The notes beneath the pieces are model-generated. The model saw only the letters and a list, made by a program, of their open reading frames with translations. It searched no databases and was not told the DNA's origin. Source: CAMYLY01 sp036397755 (GTDB lineage Bacteria > Gemmatimonadota > Gemmatimonadetes > Gemmatimonadales > GWC2-71-9). Taken from it: a DNA stretch of 28,206 nucleotides. The translations under genes and the position numbers were made by a program. Shown here one piece after another: positions 15,948-24,233 of this stretch; position 1 is the first letter of the stretch; each line of letters opens with the position of its first letter. The DNA lies in the NCBI GenBank assembly GCA_036397755.1, contig DASWII010000063.1:1-28206 (forward strand). Direction: 5' to 3'.

Positions 15948-18074
15948 ATGCGACTGATCGCACTCGTCGGCGCCTTGGCGGTGACCCTCGTGGTCCCGAC
16001 CGTCGCTCAGCAACCGCCCGAGACGTTCACGCTCGAGCAGGTCAAGTCCTATCCCTTCCCCAATCTGCTGACGGCCGCGGCCACGGGAACGCGCATCGCC
16101 TGGGCGTTCAACGAGCAGGGCCAACGCAACATCTACGTCGCGGAAGGTCCCACGTTCGAGGCGCGACGCCTCACCGCCTACATGGACGACGACGGCCAGG
16201 AGCTGACCAGCGTCGGTATCTCCGCGAATGGCCAGTGGGTCGTGTACTTGCGTGGCGGCGACCACTCCTCCAACTGGGATGACGAGCTGCCGGTCAACCC
16301 GACCTTCAGTCCGGATCCGCCGTCCGTGCAGATCTGGTCGGTGCGCTTCGAAGGGGGCGAGCCCAACCTCCTGGGAGCGGGAGCGGGACCCCTTGTCTCG
16401 CCGAAGAGCGATGCGGTGGCGTTCACTCGTGGCGGACAGATCTGGACGGTCCCGATCGACGGCGCGTCGGAGGCCAAGCGCCTGTTCACCGCCCGCGGTT
16501 CGAACGGTCAGCCCCGATGGTCTCCCAACGGCTCGCGCATGGCGTTCGTCTCGAGCCGGGGCGATCACTCGTTCGTCGGCGTCTATGCAGGCGCGGACAC
16601 ACCGATCCGGTGGATCGATCCCTCGTTCAATCAAGACGGGTCGCCTCGCTGGTCTCCCGACGGCACGCGCCTGGTGTTCGTCCGTGGCCCTGGGCGCGGG
16701 GGCGCACCGGACTCGGCGTTGGTAAGTCGCCCGCGCGCGTGGTCCATCTACACCGCCGACGCCGCGACCGGAGAGGCGCGCCAGCTGTGGAAGGCTCCCG
16801 CGACGCTGCGCGGGTCGCCACCATCGACACAAGGAGGCACGAACCTGCATTGGGCGGCGGGCGATCGCATCGTATTCCTCTCCTATCACGACGGGTGGCC
16901 GCACCTGTACTCGATTCCCGCTTCCGGTGGCGACCCGCTGCTGCTCACGCCGGGCGATTACATGGCCGAGTACATCAGCATGAGTGCCGACGGCAGGTGG
17001 ATGGTCTTCGCGGGCAATGCGGGTACCGATCCACTCGACATCGATCGCCGTCACGTCGTGAAGGTGCCGGTCGACCGCGCGGCGCCGGAGGTGCTCACGC
17101 CCGGTGACGGACTCGAATGGACTCCGTTCATCACGGGTGACGGCGGCACCATCGCCTTCCTGGGGGCCACCGCCAGGCGTCCGCCCTTGCCCATGGTCAT
17201 GCCAGCGCAGGGTGGCCGCCCACGCACCCTGGCGGCCAATCGCATGCCGGCGGATTTTCCGACGGATCACCTTGTGGCGCCACGGCAGGTGATCTTCGAG
17301 GCGCCCGACGGCACTCCCATCCACGGTACCCTGTTCGAGCCGCGCGGGCGACGCGGCCGGGTGCCGGCCGTCGTGTATCTGCACGGGGGACCGCCCAGGC
17401 AGATGCTGTTGGGGTGGCACTACTCGGACTACTACTCCAACGCATACGCGCTCAACCAGTACCTGGCTTCGCGGGGATTCGTCGTGCTTTCGGTCAACTA
17501 CCGACTCGGCATCGGATACGGTTTCGAGTTCCATCGACCGCCCAATGCGGGGCCATCCGGTGCGTCGGAGTATCAGGATGTCAAGGCCGCCGCCGAGTGG
17601 TTGGCACAACAATCGTTCGTGGATCCGGCGCGCATCGGCGTCTACGGCGGGTCCTACGGCGGCTATCTGACCGCGATGGCCCTCGGTCGGGACTCGCGCC
17701 TCTTCGCCGCGGGCGTGGACATCCACGGAGTACACGATTGGACCGCTCGGGGTGCGGAGCGTCTCCTCGTGCGCGGCGGCTACGAGGGCATACCCGATGC
17801 GGAGCTGGCGCTGGAGGTCATGTGGAAGGCGTCGCCGGTCTCGTCGATCGACACGTGGACCTCGCCGGCTCTCATTATCCACGCGGACGACGACCGCAAC
17901 GTGCAGTTCAACCAAAGCACCGATCTCGTCCGGCGCCTGGAGGCGAGAGGCGTGCAAATGGAGGCCCTGGTCGTCGTGGACGACACCCATCACATGATGC
18001 GGCACGCCAACTGGGTGGTGGTCGATGCGGCGACGGCGGAGTTCCTGGTGAGAAAACTGATGAGCGGGAAGTAG
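15948..18074 (+). CDS. Secreted S9-family peptidase (prolyl oligopeptidase/acylaminoacyl-peptidase type)
   Basis: The 708-residue enzyme has a signal peptide (1 to ~21, '...TVAQQ'). An N-terminal beta-propeller (~40-440) contains several 'PRWSPDGTRLVFV'/'PRWSPNGSRMAFV' PD40-type strands. A C-terminal alpha/beta-hydrolase domain (~450-708) follows. The catalytic Ser is S569 in 'GGSYGGYL', the Asp is in 'IIHADDDRNV' (~647-649) and the His is 681/682 in 'DDTHHMM'. All are intact. It should cleave short peptides outside the cytoplasm. The ATG at 15948 has CGGAG 6 nt upstream. The frame stays open for 744 nt upstream, but that part is antisense to the amidohydrolase pseudogene and has no signal of its own. 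Two small same-strand genes follow. Confidence 0.94.
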   Translation: MRLIALVGALAVTLVVPTVAQQPPETFTLEQVKSYPFPNLLTAAATGTRIAWAFNEQGQRNIYVAEGPTFEARRLTAYMDDDGQELTSVGISANGQWVVYLRGGDHSSNWDDELPVNPTFSPDPPSVQIWSVRFEGGEPNLLGAGAGPLVSPKSDAVAFTRGGQIWTVPIDGASEAKRLFTARGSNGQPRWSPNGSRMAFVSSRGDHSFVGVYAGADTPIRWIDPSFNQDGSPRWSPDGTRLVFVRGPGRGGAPDSALVSRPRAWSIYTADAATGEARQLWKAPATLRGSPPSTQGGTNLHWAAGDRIVFLSYHDGWPHLYSIPASGGDPLLLTPGDYMAEYISMSADGRWMVFAGNAGTDPLDIDRRHVVKVPVDRAAPEVLTPGDGLEWTPFITGDGGTIAFLGATARRPPLPMVMPAQGGRPRTLAANRMPADFPTDHLVAPRQVIFEAPDGTPIHGTLFEPRGRRGRVPAVVYLHGGPPRQMLLGWHYSDYYSNAYALNQYLASRGFVVLSVNYRLGIGYGFEFHRPPNAGPSGASEYQDVKAAAEWLAQQSFVDPARIGVYGGSYGGYLTAMALGRDSRLFAAGVDIHGVHDWTARGAERLLVRGGYEGIPDAELALEVMWKASPVSSIDTWTSPALIIHADDDRNVQFNQSTDLVRRLEARGVQMEALVVVDDTHHMMRHANWVVVDAATAEFLVRKLMSGK

Positions 18075-18102
18075 CGGACATTCGAGGACGCATGGAGGCG
18101 AC

Positions 18103-18294
18103 ATGAAACCCGCAACGCTGCTGACGTTCGTGATGGTGACCCTGATAGCGCTCATCCATGTGGGCCGGCTGATCGTGGGAGTCGAGGTGATGGTCGCCGG
18201 GGTTACGGTGCCGCGCTGGGTGAGCTTGCCCGGCGCGTTGCTCTTCGGTTTCCTCGCGGCCGGCTTGTGGCGGGAGCACGCGAGGCCGGCCTGA
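18103..18294 (+). CDS. Small two-helix membrane protein
   Basis: A 63-residue protein with two hydrophobic helices (~5-26 and ~43-58) joined by a short loop 'GVTVPRWVS', and an Arg-rich C-terminus. GGAGG lies 5 nt before the ATG. It begins 29 nt after the S9 peptidase stop and is followed at 15 nt by the next gene, so the three are probably co-transcribed. I do not recognise the family. Confidence 0.7.
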   Translation: MKPATLLTFVMVTLIALIHVGRLIVGVEVMVAGVTVPRWVSLPGALLFGFLAAGLWREHARPA

Positions 18295-18308
18295 GGAATA
18301 CTCGAACG

Positions 18309-18935
18309 ATGACCGGACGACGTTCGCTCGACCCGCGGTGGGCGCTGGTGGCGGTTGGAGCGCTGACGGCGCCGGCCTGTGCCGAAACGGACGACGACGA
18401 TCCGAACGTCGCCGCACGTTTCGAGGCCGCGGAGTTCGGGCCTGACTCCGCCGTCCCGCAACACACGGCGCCGGACGACATGCACATCTTCGACGCCTAC
18501 GTCGGCAGATTCCGGTCCATGACGATGCACGACGAAGCGGTCGGCAAGGACTTCCACTACATCGTCGAGTATTCCTGGTTCGACACGGCTCACACGATCG
18601 TCAAGTTCACGGTATCCACGTTGTACGTTGGCGACGAGCGCGCGTCGGTCAACGCCGATGGGTTCTACGGATACGATCCGTTCAACCAGCGTCTGTACAC
18701 GTTCGGCGCCTTCGCATCCGGTATGACGGGATTCGGCGCTGTCGGATCGTTCGACCGCGGCACCGGGAAGCGCATCACCAGGGCCCGCTCGCGGGGCCCG
18801 GACGGCGTGACGACCTACGTGCGCGACTCCTTTGAATCCGTCGATGCCGACACCTGGACGGACGTGACGTCGATCTGGCGAAGCGACGGATGGCGGGTCG
18901 TGTATCGGGACACGTTCACGCGGATCACGCCGTAG
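18309..18935 (+). CDS. Exported beta-rich protein of unknown function (DUF1579-like?)
   Basis: A 208-residue protein. The ATG at 18309 has GAGGAA about 10 nt upstream; an in-frame start at 18267 would overlap the previous gene. The N-terminus has a short hydrophobic stretch ending 'APACAETDDDD', an imperfect lipobox, so it may be a lipoprotein or a simple secreted protein. The rest looks like alternating beta strands ('YIVEYSWFDTAHTIVKFTV', 'GFYGYDPFNQRLYTFGAF', 'WRSDGWRVVYRDTFTRI'). This is reminiscent of lipocalin-like DUF1579 barrels that begin with a 'Y-x-G-x-[WF]' strand. That family assignment is tentative. Confidence 0.72.
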   Translation: MTGRRSLDPRWALVAVGALTAPACAETDDDDPNVAARFEAAEFGPDSAVPQHTAPDDMHIFDAYVGRFRSMTMHDEAVGKDFHYIVEYSWFDTAHTIVKFTVSTLYVGDERASVNADGFYGYDPFNQRLYTFGAFASGMTGFGAVGSFDRGTGKRITRARSRGPDGVTTYVRDSFESVDADTWTDVTSIWRSDGWRVVYRDTFTRITP

Positions 18936-18951
18936 TTTCCGGAGACGAGGC

Positions 18952-19038
18952 ATGCGGGTAGTCGCGCTCTATGACACCCACACCACGCTCCTCGTAATCG
19001 AGGCGTTCGAGCAAGTCTCGCTCCGGCAGGAACCATGA
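18952..19038 (+). CDS. 28-codon ORF overlapping the exonuclease start (ATGA)
   Basis: An ATG at 18952 follows GGAGACGAGG, and the frame ends in a TGA that overlaps the next ATG as ATGA. It begins MRVVALYDTH and then 'LLVIEAFEQV'. This resembles a decayed version of the N-terminus of YfcE-type metallophosphoesterases (usually 'ALYDIHGNLPALEAVL'), but the metal ligands are not all present. It could be a translationally coupled leader peptide or a gene remnant. Expression is inferred only from the well-placed ribosome-binding site and the overlap. Confidence 0.35.
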   Translation: MRVVALYDTHTTLLVIEAFEQVSLRQEP

Positions 19039-19916
19039 AGGTCCATCTGGTCGACGGCACGTACGAGCTTTTCCGCCACTACTACGCGGTACCGCGCGAA
19101 CGCGATGCGGCCGGCGACGAGATCGCGGCCACGCGCGGAGTCGTCACCTCGATGCTCGCGATGTTGGAGAGCGGCGTCACCCACATCGCCGTGGCCACCG
19201 ATCACGTCATCGAGTCCTTCCGCAATGCCATATGGCCCGAATACAAAGACGGCTCGGGTATCGAACCCGACCTCCTCGCGCAGTTCCATCCGTTGGAGGA
19301 TGCACTGCGCGCGATGGGGATCTGTGTCTGGCCAATGATCGACTTCGAAGCAGACGATGCCCTCGGAGCCGGCGCCGCACTCGCCGACGCCGACGAGCGT
19401 GTCGACCGGGTCCTCATCTGCACGCCGGACAAGGACCTGGCGCAGTGCGTGGCCGGCACGCGCGTCGTACAGTTCGATCGACGGCAGCGTTTCGTCTATG
19501 ATGAGCATGCCATCGTCGAGAAGTTCGGCGTGCCACCGGCCTCCATCCCCGACTACCTGGCGCTCGTCGGCGACAGTGCGGACGGTTATCCCGGACTTCC
19601 CGGGTGGGGCAAGAAGTCGGCGGCACGGCTGCTCGCCCGCTACGGGCACCTGGAGGAGATCCCGACGGACGCCGCGGCATGGGACGTCGAGGTTCGGGGA
19701 GCGAAGCGTCTCGCCGCCACGCTGCACGAGGACTTCGAACTGGCACTGCTGTTTCGCACCATTGCCACGATTGACCGCAACGCGCCGGTGTGTGAAACTG
19801 TCGATGAACTACAGTGGACGGGACCAACGGAGGAATTCGCGACGATCTGCGAACGACTGGAGGCGCCCGACGTCGTGACCCGTGCGGAGGCCGCCGCCGA
19901 ATCACGACACGCGTGA
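19035..19916 (+). CDS. Stand-alone 5'-3' exonuclease (FEN/T5-type nuclease)
   Basis: The 293-residue protein corresponds to the 5'-nuclease domain of DNA polymerase I or ExoIX/Xni-like enzymes. It has an N-terminal PIN-like fold with metal-binding acidic residues D7 (LVDGTY), D56 (VATDH), E105, D107 and D108 (FEADDA), D132 and D134 (TPDKD), and D180/D183 (GDSADGYPG). The helix-3-turn-helix segment GLPGWGKKSAARLL (187-200) contacts DNA. It should remove flaps or RNA primers in replication and repair. No polymerase domain follows. There is no independent Shine-Dalgarno sequence apart from CAGGA very close to the ATG, so translation may depend on the overlapping 28-codon ORF. Confidence 0.92.
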   Translation: MKVHLVDGTYELFRHYYAVPRERDAAGDEIAATRGVVTSMLAMLESGVTHIAVATDHVIESFRNAIWPEYKDGSGIEPDLLAQFHPLEDALRAMGICVWPMIDFEADDALGAGAALADADERVDRVLICTPDKDLAQCVAGTRVVQFDRRQRFVYDEHAIVEKFGVPPASIPDYLALVGDSADGYPGLPGWGKKSAARLLARYGHLEEIPTDAAAWDVEVRGAKRLAATLHEDFELALLFRTIATIDRNAPVCETVDELQWTGPTEEFATICERLEAPDVVTRAEAAAESRHA

Positions 19917-20013
19917 GAACCCGGCCGCCGCCGCGGCGTCGCGGGCTGCAACGTTGGCACTCGAGCGTGCGTCTTATAAGCAGTAGTCGCTATCCACCGG
20001 CGATAGTCCTCGT

Positions 20014-20148
20014 GATCGTCCTCTCGACCGGGAGTCCGCGACGGCCGAACCCCTGAGACAACTTCGCTACGCCGTGCGTTCCCTGTTCCGGCAGCCCGCG
20101 TTTACCGTGATCGCCGTGGGCACTATTGCCCTTGGGATCGGCGCCAAA
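20014..20148 (+). pseudogene. ADOP permease, N-terminal fragment
   Basis: The frame reads 'PLRQLRYAVRSLFRQPAF' and then 'TVIAVGTIALGIGA'. This is the cytoplasmic N-terminus and first transmembrane helix of an ADOP permease. After 'GIGA' (near 20147) the homology stops abruptly, where 'NTAIFSVV...' is expected. No ATG is in frame upstream within this stretch, and a stop lies at 19984-19986. The matching C-terminus is at 20725-21021; about 600-650 residues are missing between them. Confidence 0.85.
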
Positions 20149-20151
20149 AGC

Positions 20152-20250
20152 CGGGGACTCCCCCGTGTGTTCGAGTCGCGGACTGAGGAGTCCGCGCTCG
20201 GCTGTGGAGTGGGCGCGCGTCTCCAGACCTGCCGCCTTGTCTTGACAAGG
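20152..20250. repeat. Three consecutive perfect hairpins at the ADOP break
   Basis: From the exact point where ADOP homology ends there are three palindromes. They are CGGGG-ACT-CCCCCG (20152-20165), CGAG-t-CGCGGACT-GAGG-AGTCCGCG-CTCG (20172-20200) and CCTTGT-CTTG-ACAAGG (20235-20250). Such clusters occur at ends of some mobile or non-autonomous elements and in structured RNAs. No transposase is present. Confidence 0.65.
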
Positions 20251-20321
20251 CCTAGAGGGCCTGGTGGGTGGGAGGAGACGTGGCGACGGCGGTTATATTT
20301 GTTCTGGCGAAAGGGGGCCTT

Positions 20322-20492
20322 GTGGAACGGGTAGTGCATAAGGCATCGAGCCACGAAGAAGCAGCCCGCTGGGACGTATCGCAGCACGTGGCCATGAGCC
20401 CGGAAGAGCGATTGCGCGCCGCCCGGGCACTCAAGGACCGAGCCTATCCCTCCGACTCCAAGGACGTGCGGGCGTGGCACCGGTCCGAGTAG
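20322..20492 (+). CDS. Small antitoxin-like protein paired with nucleotidyltransferase-fold gene
   Basis: A 56-residue product from the GTG at 20322 (AAGGGGG about 5 nt upstream). The core 'MSPEERLRAARALKDRAYP' and the end 'DVRAWHRSE' resemble the short proteins found immediately upstream of minimal nucleotidyltransferase-fold genes (AbiEii/DUF6036-like pairs). TATATTTG at 20294-20301 may be its -10/-7 element. It overlaps the following ORF by 19 nt. The pair sits inside a broken ADOP gene and its partner is truncated, so this is probably a relic. Family assignment is from sequence pattern only. Confidence 0.5.
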   Translation: MERVVHKASSHEEAARWDVSQHVAMSPEERLRAARALKDRAYPSDSKDVRAWHRSE

Positions 20493-20635
20493 ACGCGTCA
20501 CACTTCTCACCCGACACACAGGCCTTCATCGCACTCCTGGACCAGCACGAGGTACGGTATCTCATCGTCGGCGGTGAAGCTGTCATCTTTCACGGCCATC
20601 TCGCCTATCTCCGCGAGGCGCGGGACCGCCGGTAG
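20474..20635 (+). pseudogene. Nucleotidyltransferase-fold (AbiEii/DUF6036-like) N-terminal fragment
   Basis: The reading from GTG 20474 gives 'SPDTQAFIALLDQHEVRYLI' followed by 'VGGEAVIFHGH'. This is the characteristic start of minimal nucleotidyltransferases, including the GG of the nucleotide-binding loop. The expected 'x-x-T-x-D-x-D' catalytic strand is replaced by 'LAYLREARDRR' and a stop, so the catalytic aspartates are absent. The fragment is too short for ordinary gene callers. It ends about 90 nt before ADOP homology resumes. Confidence 0.6.
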
Positions 20636-20724
20636 GGGGAGCGGGAATCGACGATTCTCGGTAATCGGCTGCGGCCGCCTTCTCGAGCCGGTGTGGCGCC
20701 CGACCGACGAGCGTCCCGAGACGG

Positions 20725-21021
20725 CAGCGCGTCGGAGAGATCGGTGTTCGCATGGCCTTGGGTGCGCAGGCAGACAGTATTCTCCGGCTCGTCGTGCGCC
20801 AAGGATTGACGCTGACGGGCATCGGGCTCGTCGTCGGCCTGGTGGCGAGCGTGTGGGCCACGCGGTTGATGCAGAGCCTCCTCGTGGAGGTGCCGCCGAC
20901 CGACGTGACCACGTACGCGGTCATGGCGGGTCTGTTCGCAGTGGTGGCGGTCGTGGCGTCATGGGCGCCGGCGCGGCGCGCGACGCAGATCGATCCGGTG
21001 GTGGCATTGCGCGAGGAGTGA
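20725..21021 (+). pseudogene. ADOP permease, C-terminal fragment
   Basis: Homology resumes with 'QRVGEIGVRMALGAQADSI' and continues through the last two membrane helices to the family's usual end 'RRATQIDPVVALREE'. An ATG at 20752 is internal to the domain, not a natural start. Together with 20014-20148 it is the remains of a second ADOP permease gene. The final 95 bp are repeated at 24334-24428. Confidence 0.88.
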
Positions 21022-21023
21022 GC
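20929..21023 (+). repeat. 95-bp direct repeat, copy 1 (ADOP 3' end)
   Basis: Positions 20929-21023 match 24334-24428 with 93 of 95 identities; the only differences are the two bases at 20940-20941. The copy covers the last ~30 codons, the stop and two bases beyond it. The two copies are 3405 bp apart in the same orientation and bracket the kinase gene. Confidence 0.95.
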
Positions 21024-21177
21024 TGACACTTCGCGCGCGCTCTCGGCGCAACCGCCTTTGGCTGGGTGAACGGGTGCTCAATGATGGCTGGCGAGCGGCT
21101 CCTTCCCGTTCGGCCTCCATCGCCACCAATGCAAGAGGATGCCACTCTCCACCTGCTGGCACCGCTGAGGCGTCAGG

Positions 21178-24100
21178 TCAGTACGCCCATCCACGATGGA
21201 AGATGTTGCAGATGCTCGAGCGCGCAGCAGCATTGCGGATTCTCGACGGCATCAGGGGAAAGCGGGCCATCTCCGGCATGCCCAACCCGGCTCCAGCCGC
21301 AACACCGAAGGGACCCTCCCACAGCTCACGCAGGTCGCGTTCGAGGCCCGTTGCTTCATCCGCGACGCTGGGAATATCGCGAAGGACGCCGCGGGCCTCC
21401 CGTATCGCATCGACGCGCGCCGAATCGACACCGAAGAGCACCTCGCGTGGACTGAAACAAAACCCTGACCGCAACCCGCGAAAAGCACCGATGCGCACCG
21501 ACAGCGGAACGGTACTGTCGGCGAGCAGCCGCATGAGCGCTGTTGGTGGCAGCGCCGCACCAAGCGCCGCCACCGTACCGTAGAACTGGCCCCGCTCGCG
21601 CATGGAGGCGGACAGCGCGGTCCGCAGCTCGGCAACCTCCGATGCCAAGCCTGATTCGACATGCACCGCGGAAACGAATTCCAGCAGGTCGATCCCAGCG
21701 TTCCGGAACGTGAAACCCGCCATCCTGAGATTGGGATCGCTGTCGATGCGATCGCCGAATGCCAACAGATCCCTCGCCGTCTCGATAGCCGCGCCGTAGT
21801 CACCACCGATGAGCGCTTTCAACCCAACGGCCTGCACTCGGAACTCGACGCGTTGCACGTTGCGCCACCAAAATCCGCGTACGAAAGGTCCCTCATCGTT
21901 AGTGACCCAGAACGGCGGCAGTTTCGCGCCGCGAGCAACGTCCCGAACGGCGCGATAGACCGCGTCACTTGAGTCCACCGTGATCAACGCACCGAGCGAG
22001 TCGCGCACCGCTGGGGATAGTCGCGACCACGTGCGGCTCAACCTTAAGAAGGCGAGATTCTCGTCTTCATTCAGAGCCAGTGCAGGGTCCGGACGTTCCG
22101 CCGGCGCGGCAGTGACCCTGAGCAAGTACGCAGCGGCCTCCATCGCCGGTTGTCGTGTCGCCTCGATCCCTCCGTTGGCGAGCCGAGTCTCGGCGGCCCG
22201 AATCCGTTCGACGGCACCTGTGTCTGCGAGCCACGCCACGGCGTTTTCGTGCCCACGGCGTAGCTGTCCGGTCATCAATCCGATCGTGATCATCCCCAAC
22301 AACACGGTGGCCGCACAGTACAGGATCACGGGAACGCTCAGGACCGCCAGCACCCACACCGCCACCCTCCGGACGGCGACGACGTGCAAGATCCGCGCGG
22401 TGCGGCCCGCCGGTCTGCCGGACGCCGTCAGCCATCCAGTGACCAACTGGCTCGGTGGCAGGGGCCGCTCGCGCAGCCGCCGCCGTGACTTGGCCTCCAC
22501 GCCGATCAGTCGCCGCTCTGCCCACACCGCTACCGCCATCGCGGTCCCGAGCATCAACAGCGGGAACAGCAGAAACGCGAACTCACCACCCTCCAGCAGC
22601 ACCCCCTGAGACTCGGATGGCAAGCGCCAATACCAGAAGCCGACTATCGGGAGCGCGGCGCTCCAGCCCGTCGCCGTCCAGAGAAGCAATTCGCGCCCCG
22701 CTCGCAGGCGTTCGACACGTCGCCGCTCGCCGTCCGACAGCAGGCCGAACACTCCCATCCCGTTCAGCAGCTCTGATACGTCTGACGAACGCTCCACCGC
22801 CGTCTTGCCTACCATCGACCACGGGTATCCCGCCGCGCGTGCCCATACACACCACCCCAGCAGACGCACCCCCATGAGCCCGAGCACGACCAGCGCCGCA
22901 CCCCACCCGACCGTGCACACAGCCACGAGCAACAGCCACACCGGTGTCGGGTCAGTGGGAGCACGCGCCGGCGGGTCCGCCGCAGGGTTGGCCAGGTCCG
23001 GCGGTGTCATCAACCCAACCGCCGGAACCCAAAGTCCAGATTCTCCACCCTGCCACTGCGATGATGCCGCGGCCGGCTGCAGTGTGAGCACCGCAGACAA
23101 CAGGATTCCGCACACCCCGAGGACGAGCGCGCTGCGTGTGAGTGCCCGCCCCACGGCCTGGAGCTTCTCGAGCCCGGGAGGCGGCCACTCGAGCAACGCG
23201 GTACGGCTGCTGATGAGCGCCGCGGCGATCGCAGCGCTCGCGGGACGCGTTTCCGCCCTCTTGACCAGACACCGCTTCACAAGCGACGCAATCTCTCCAG
23301 GCACATCGGCCCGCAACGTCGACAGCTCCGGCGGCTCCTTGTTGATGTGCGCTGCCGCCAGAGCCATCGGTGATGGCTCGTCGAACACCGGCTTGCCTGC
23401 CAGCAACTCGAACGCCACGAGGCCTAGCGAGTACACGTCGCTCTTTTCTGTCGCTTGCTCCCCTGCCGCCTGCTCGGGGCTCATATACTGCGGCGTGCCG
23501 ACGGATAACCCCGCCTCCGTGAGCTTGGTCCCCGCCTGCGAAGCACGTTCCGTGGAGACCGCCGCGCTGATTCCGAAATCCAGCACGATCACCCGGTCTG
23601 TGTCGGCCTCCAGCATGACGTTGCTAGGCTTGATGTCCCTATGCACCAAACCACGACCGTGCGCTGCAGCCAGCGCAGACGCGATCTCACCAATAATCCG
23701 CTTGGCGCGTAACACCGGGACCACCGTGCCCTCCGGGAACGCTTCGGCAAGCGTCTTCCCCTCGACGTACTGCATGACGAAGTAGCTGGTGCCCGACTCG
23801 GGGAGTTCACCCACCTGGAACACGCTCACCACGTTCGGATGCTGCACGGCGGCGGCGCTCTCGGCCTCCCGCTCGAATCGTCGTCGCGCTCTGGGGTCGT
23901 AGGCGAGCTGCGGAGAAAGCACCTTCACCACCACGAGTCGTTTGAGCGCCGGATCGCGGGCCAAGAACACCGTGCCCATCCCGCCCTGCCCCAGCGGTTT
24001 GAGGAGCTGGAGGTTGGGTGCTAGGGCGTCTCTGAGTTCGTCGGTGAGTCGTTCGAGGTGAACGTCTTCCGTCGGAGCCACCGGGCGTTCAGCGCTTGCC

Positions 24101-24201
24101 ACCGTCGTCGCGTCGGGCAGCGCCGAGCCGCACGCGCGGCACCCAGTGTCGTTCGGCTGCAGCTTCGCCCCGCAGACGGGGCAGAAGGTCCATTCGGCCA
24201 T
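21178..24201 (-). CDS. Ser/Thr protein kinase with N-terminal zinc ribbon and large membrane/extracytoplasmic region
   Basis: The 1007-residue protein has a zinc ribbon at the N-terminus (C7, C10, C21, C24). The kinase domain spans ~62-335, with GQGGMGTVFLA loop 71-81, K93, HRD 187-189, N194, DFG 208-210 and MSPEQAAGE 240-248. About six to seven hydrophobic segments follow between ~352 and 660. The ~350-residue C-terminal region (~660-1007) is mostly helical and I do not recognise it; it is probably the sensor part. All kinase catalytic residues are present. The ATG at 24201 has GGAG 7 nt upstream and a good promoter in front. The gene is antisense to its neighbours and bracketed by a 95-bp direct repeat, a possible sign of insertion or duplication. 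Confidence 0.93.
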   Translation of the reverse strand: MAEWTFCPVCGAKLQPNDTGCRACGSALPDATTVASAERPVAPTEDVHLERLTDELRDALAPNLQLLKPLGQGGMGTVFLARDPALKRLVVVKVLSPQLAYDPRARRRFEREAESAAAVQHPNVVSVFQVGELPESGTSYFVMQYVEGKTLAEAFPEGTVVPVLRAKRIIGEIASALAAAHGRGLVHRDIKPSNVMLEADTDRVIVLDFGISAAVSTERASQAGTKLTEAGLSVGTPQYMSPEQAAGEQATEKSDVYSLGLVAFELLAGKPVFDEPSPMALAAAHINKEPPELSTLRADVPGEIASLVKRCLVKRAETRPASAAIAAALISSRTALLEWPPPGLEKLQAVGRALTRSALVLGVCGILLSAVLTLQPAAASSQWQGGESGLWVPAVGLMTPPDLANPAADPPARAPTDPTPVWLLLVAVCTVGWGAALVVLGLMGVRLLGWCVWARAAGYPWSMVGKTAVERSSDVSELLNGMGVFGLLSDGERRRVERLRAGRELLLWTATGWSAALPIVGFWYWRLPSESQGVLLEGGEFAFLLFPLLMLGTAMAVAVWAERRLIGVEAKSRRRLRERPLPPSQLVTGWLTASGRPAGRTARILHVVAVRRVAVWVLAVLSVPVILYCAATVLLGMITIGLMTGQLRRGHENAVAWLADTGAVERIRAAETRLANGGIEATRQPAMEAAAYLLRVTAAPAERPDPALALNEDENLAFLRLSRTWSRLSPAVRDSLGALITVDSSDAVYRAVRDVARGAKLPPFWVTNDEGPFVRGFWWRNVQRVEFRVQAVGLKALIGGDYGAAIETARDLLAFGDRIDSDPNLRMAGFTFRNAGIDLLEFVSAVHVESGLASEVAELRTALSASMRERGQFYGTVAALGAALPPTALMRLLADSTVPLSVRIGAFRGLRSGFCFSPREVLFGVDSARVDAIREARGVLRDIPSVADEATGLERDLRELWEGPFGVAAGAGLGMPEMARFPLMPSRIRNAAARSSICNIFHRGWAY

Positions 24202-24233
24202 CGAGAGGCTCCGACCTGGTGACTGAGGACCCG

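Noticed and set aside
15807..18953. Open frame of 1048 codons on the minus strand
   Set aside because: It is antisense to the S9 peptidase and neighbours, is rich in Arg/His/Pro/Gly without domain motifs, and arises from GC-rich codon bias.
19955..19976. Possible sigma-54 or sigma-70 promoter (TTGGCAC ... TATAAG)
   Set aside because: The GG-GC spacing is one base too long for sigma-54 and the -35/-10 spacer is only 15 nt for sigma-70. The gene downstream is dead.
20150..20190. T-arm-like word TTCGAGTC suggesting a tRNA 3' end at the ADOP break
   Set aside because: The flanking bases do not form a proper 5-bp T stem with a 7-nt loop, and no acceptor or anticodon arm can be built.
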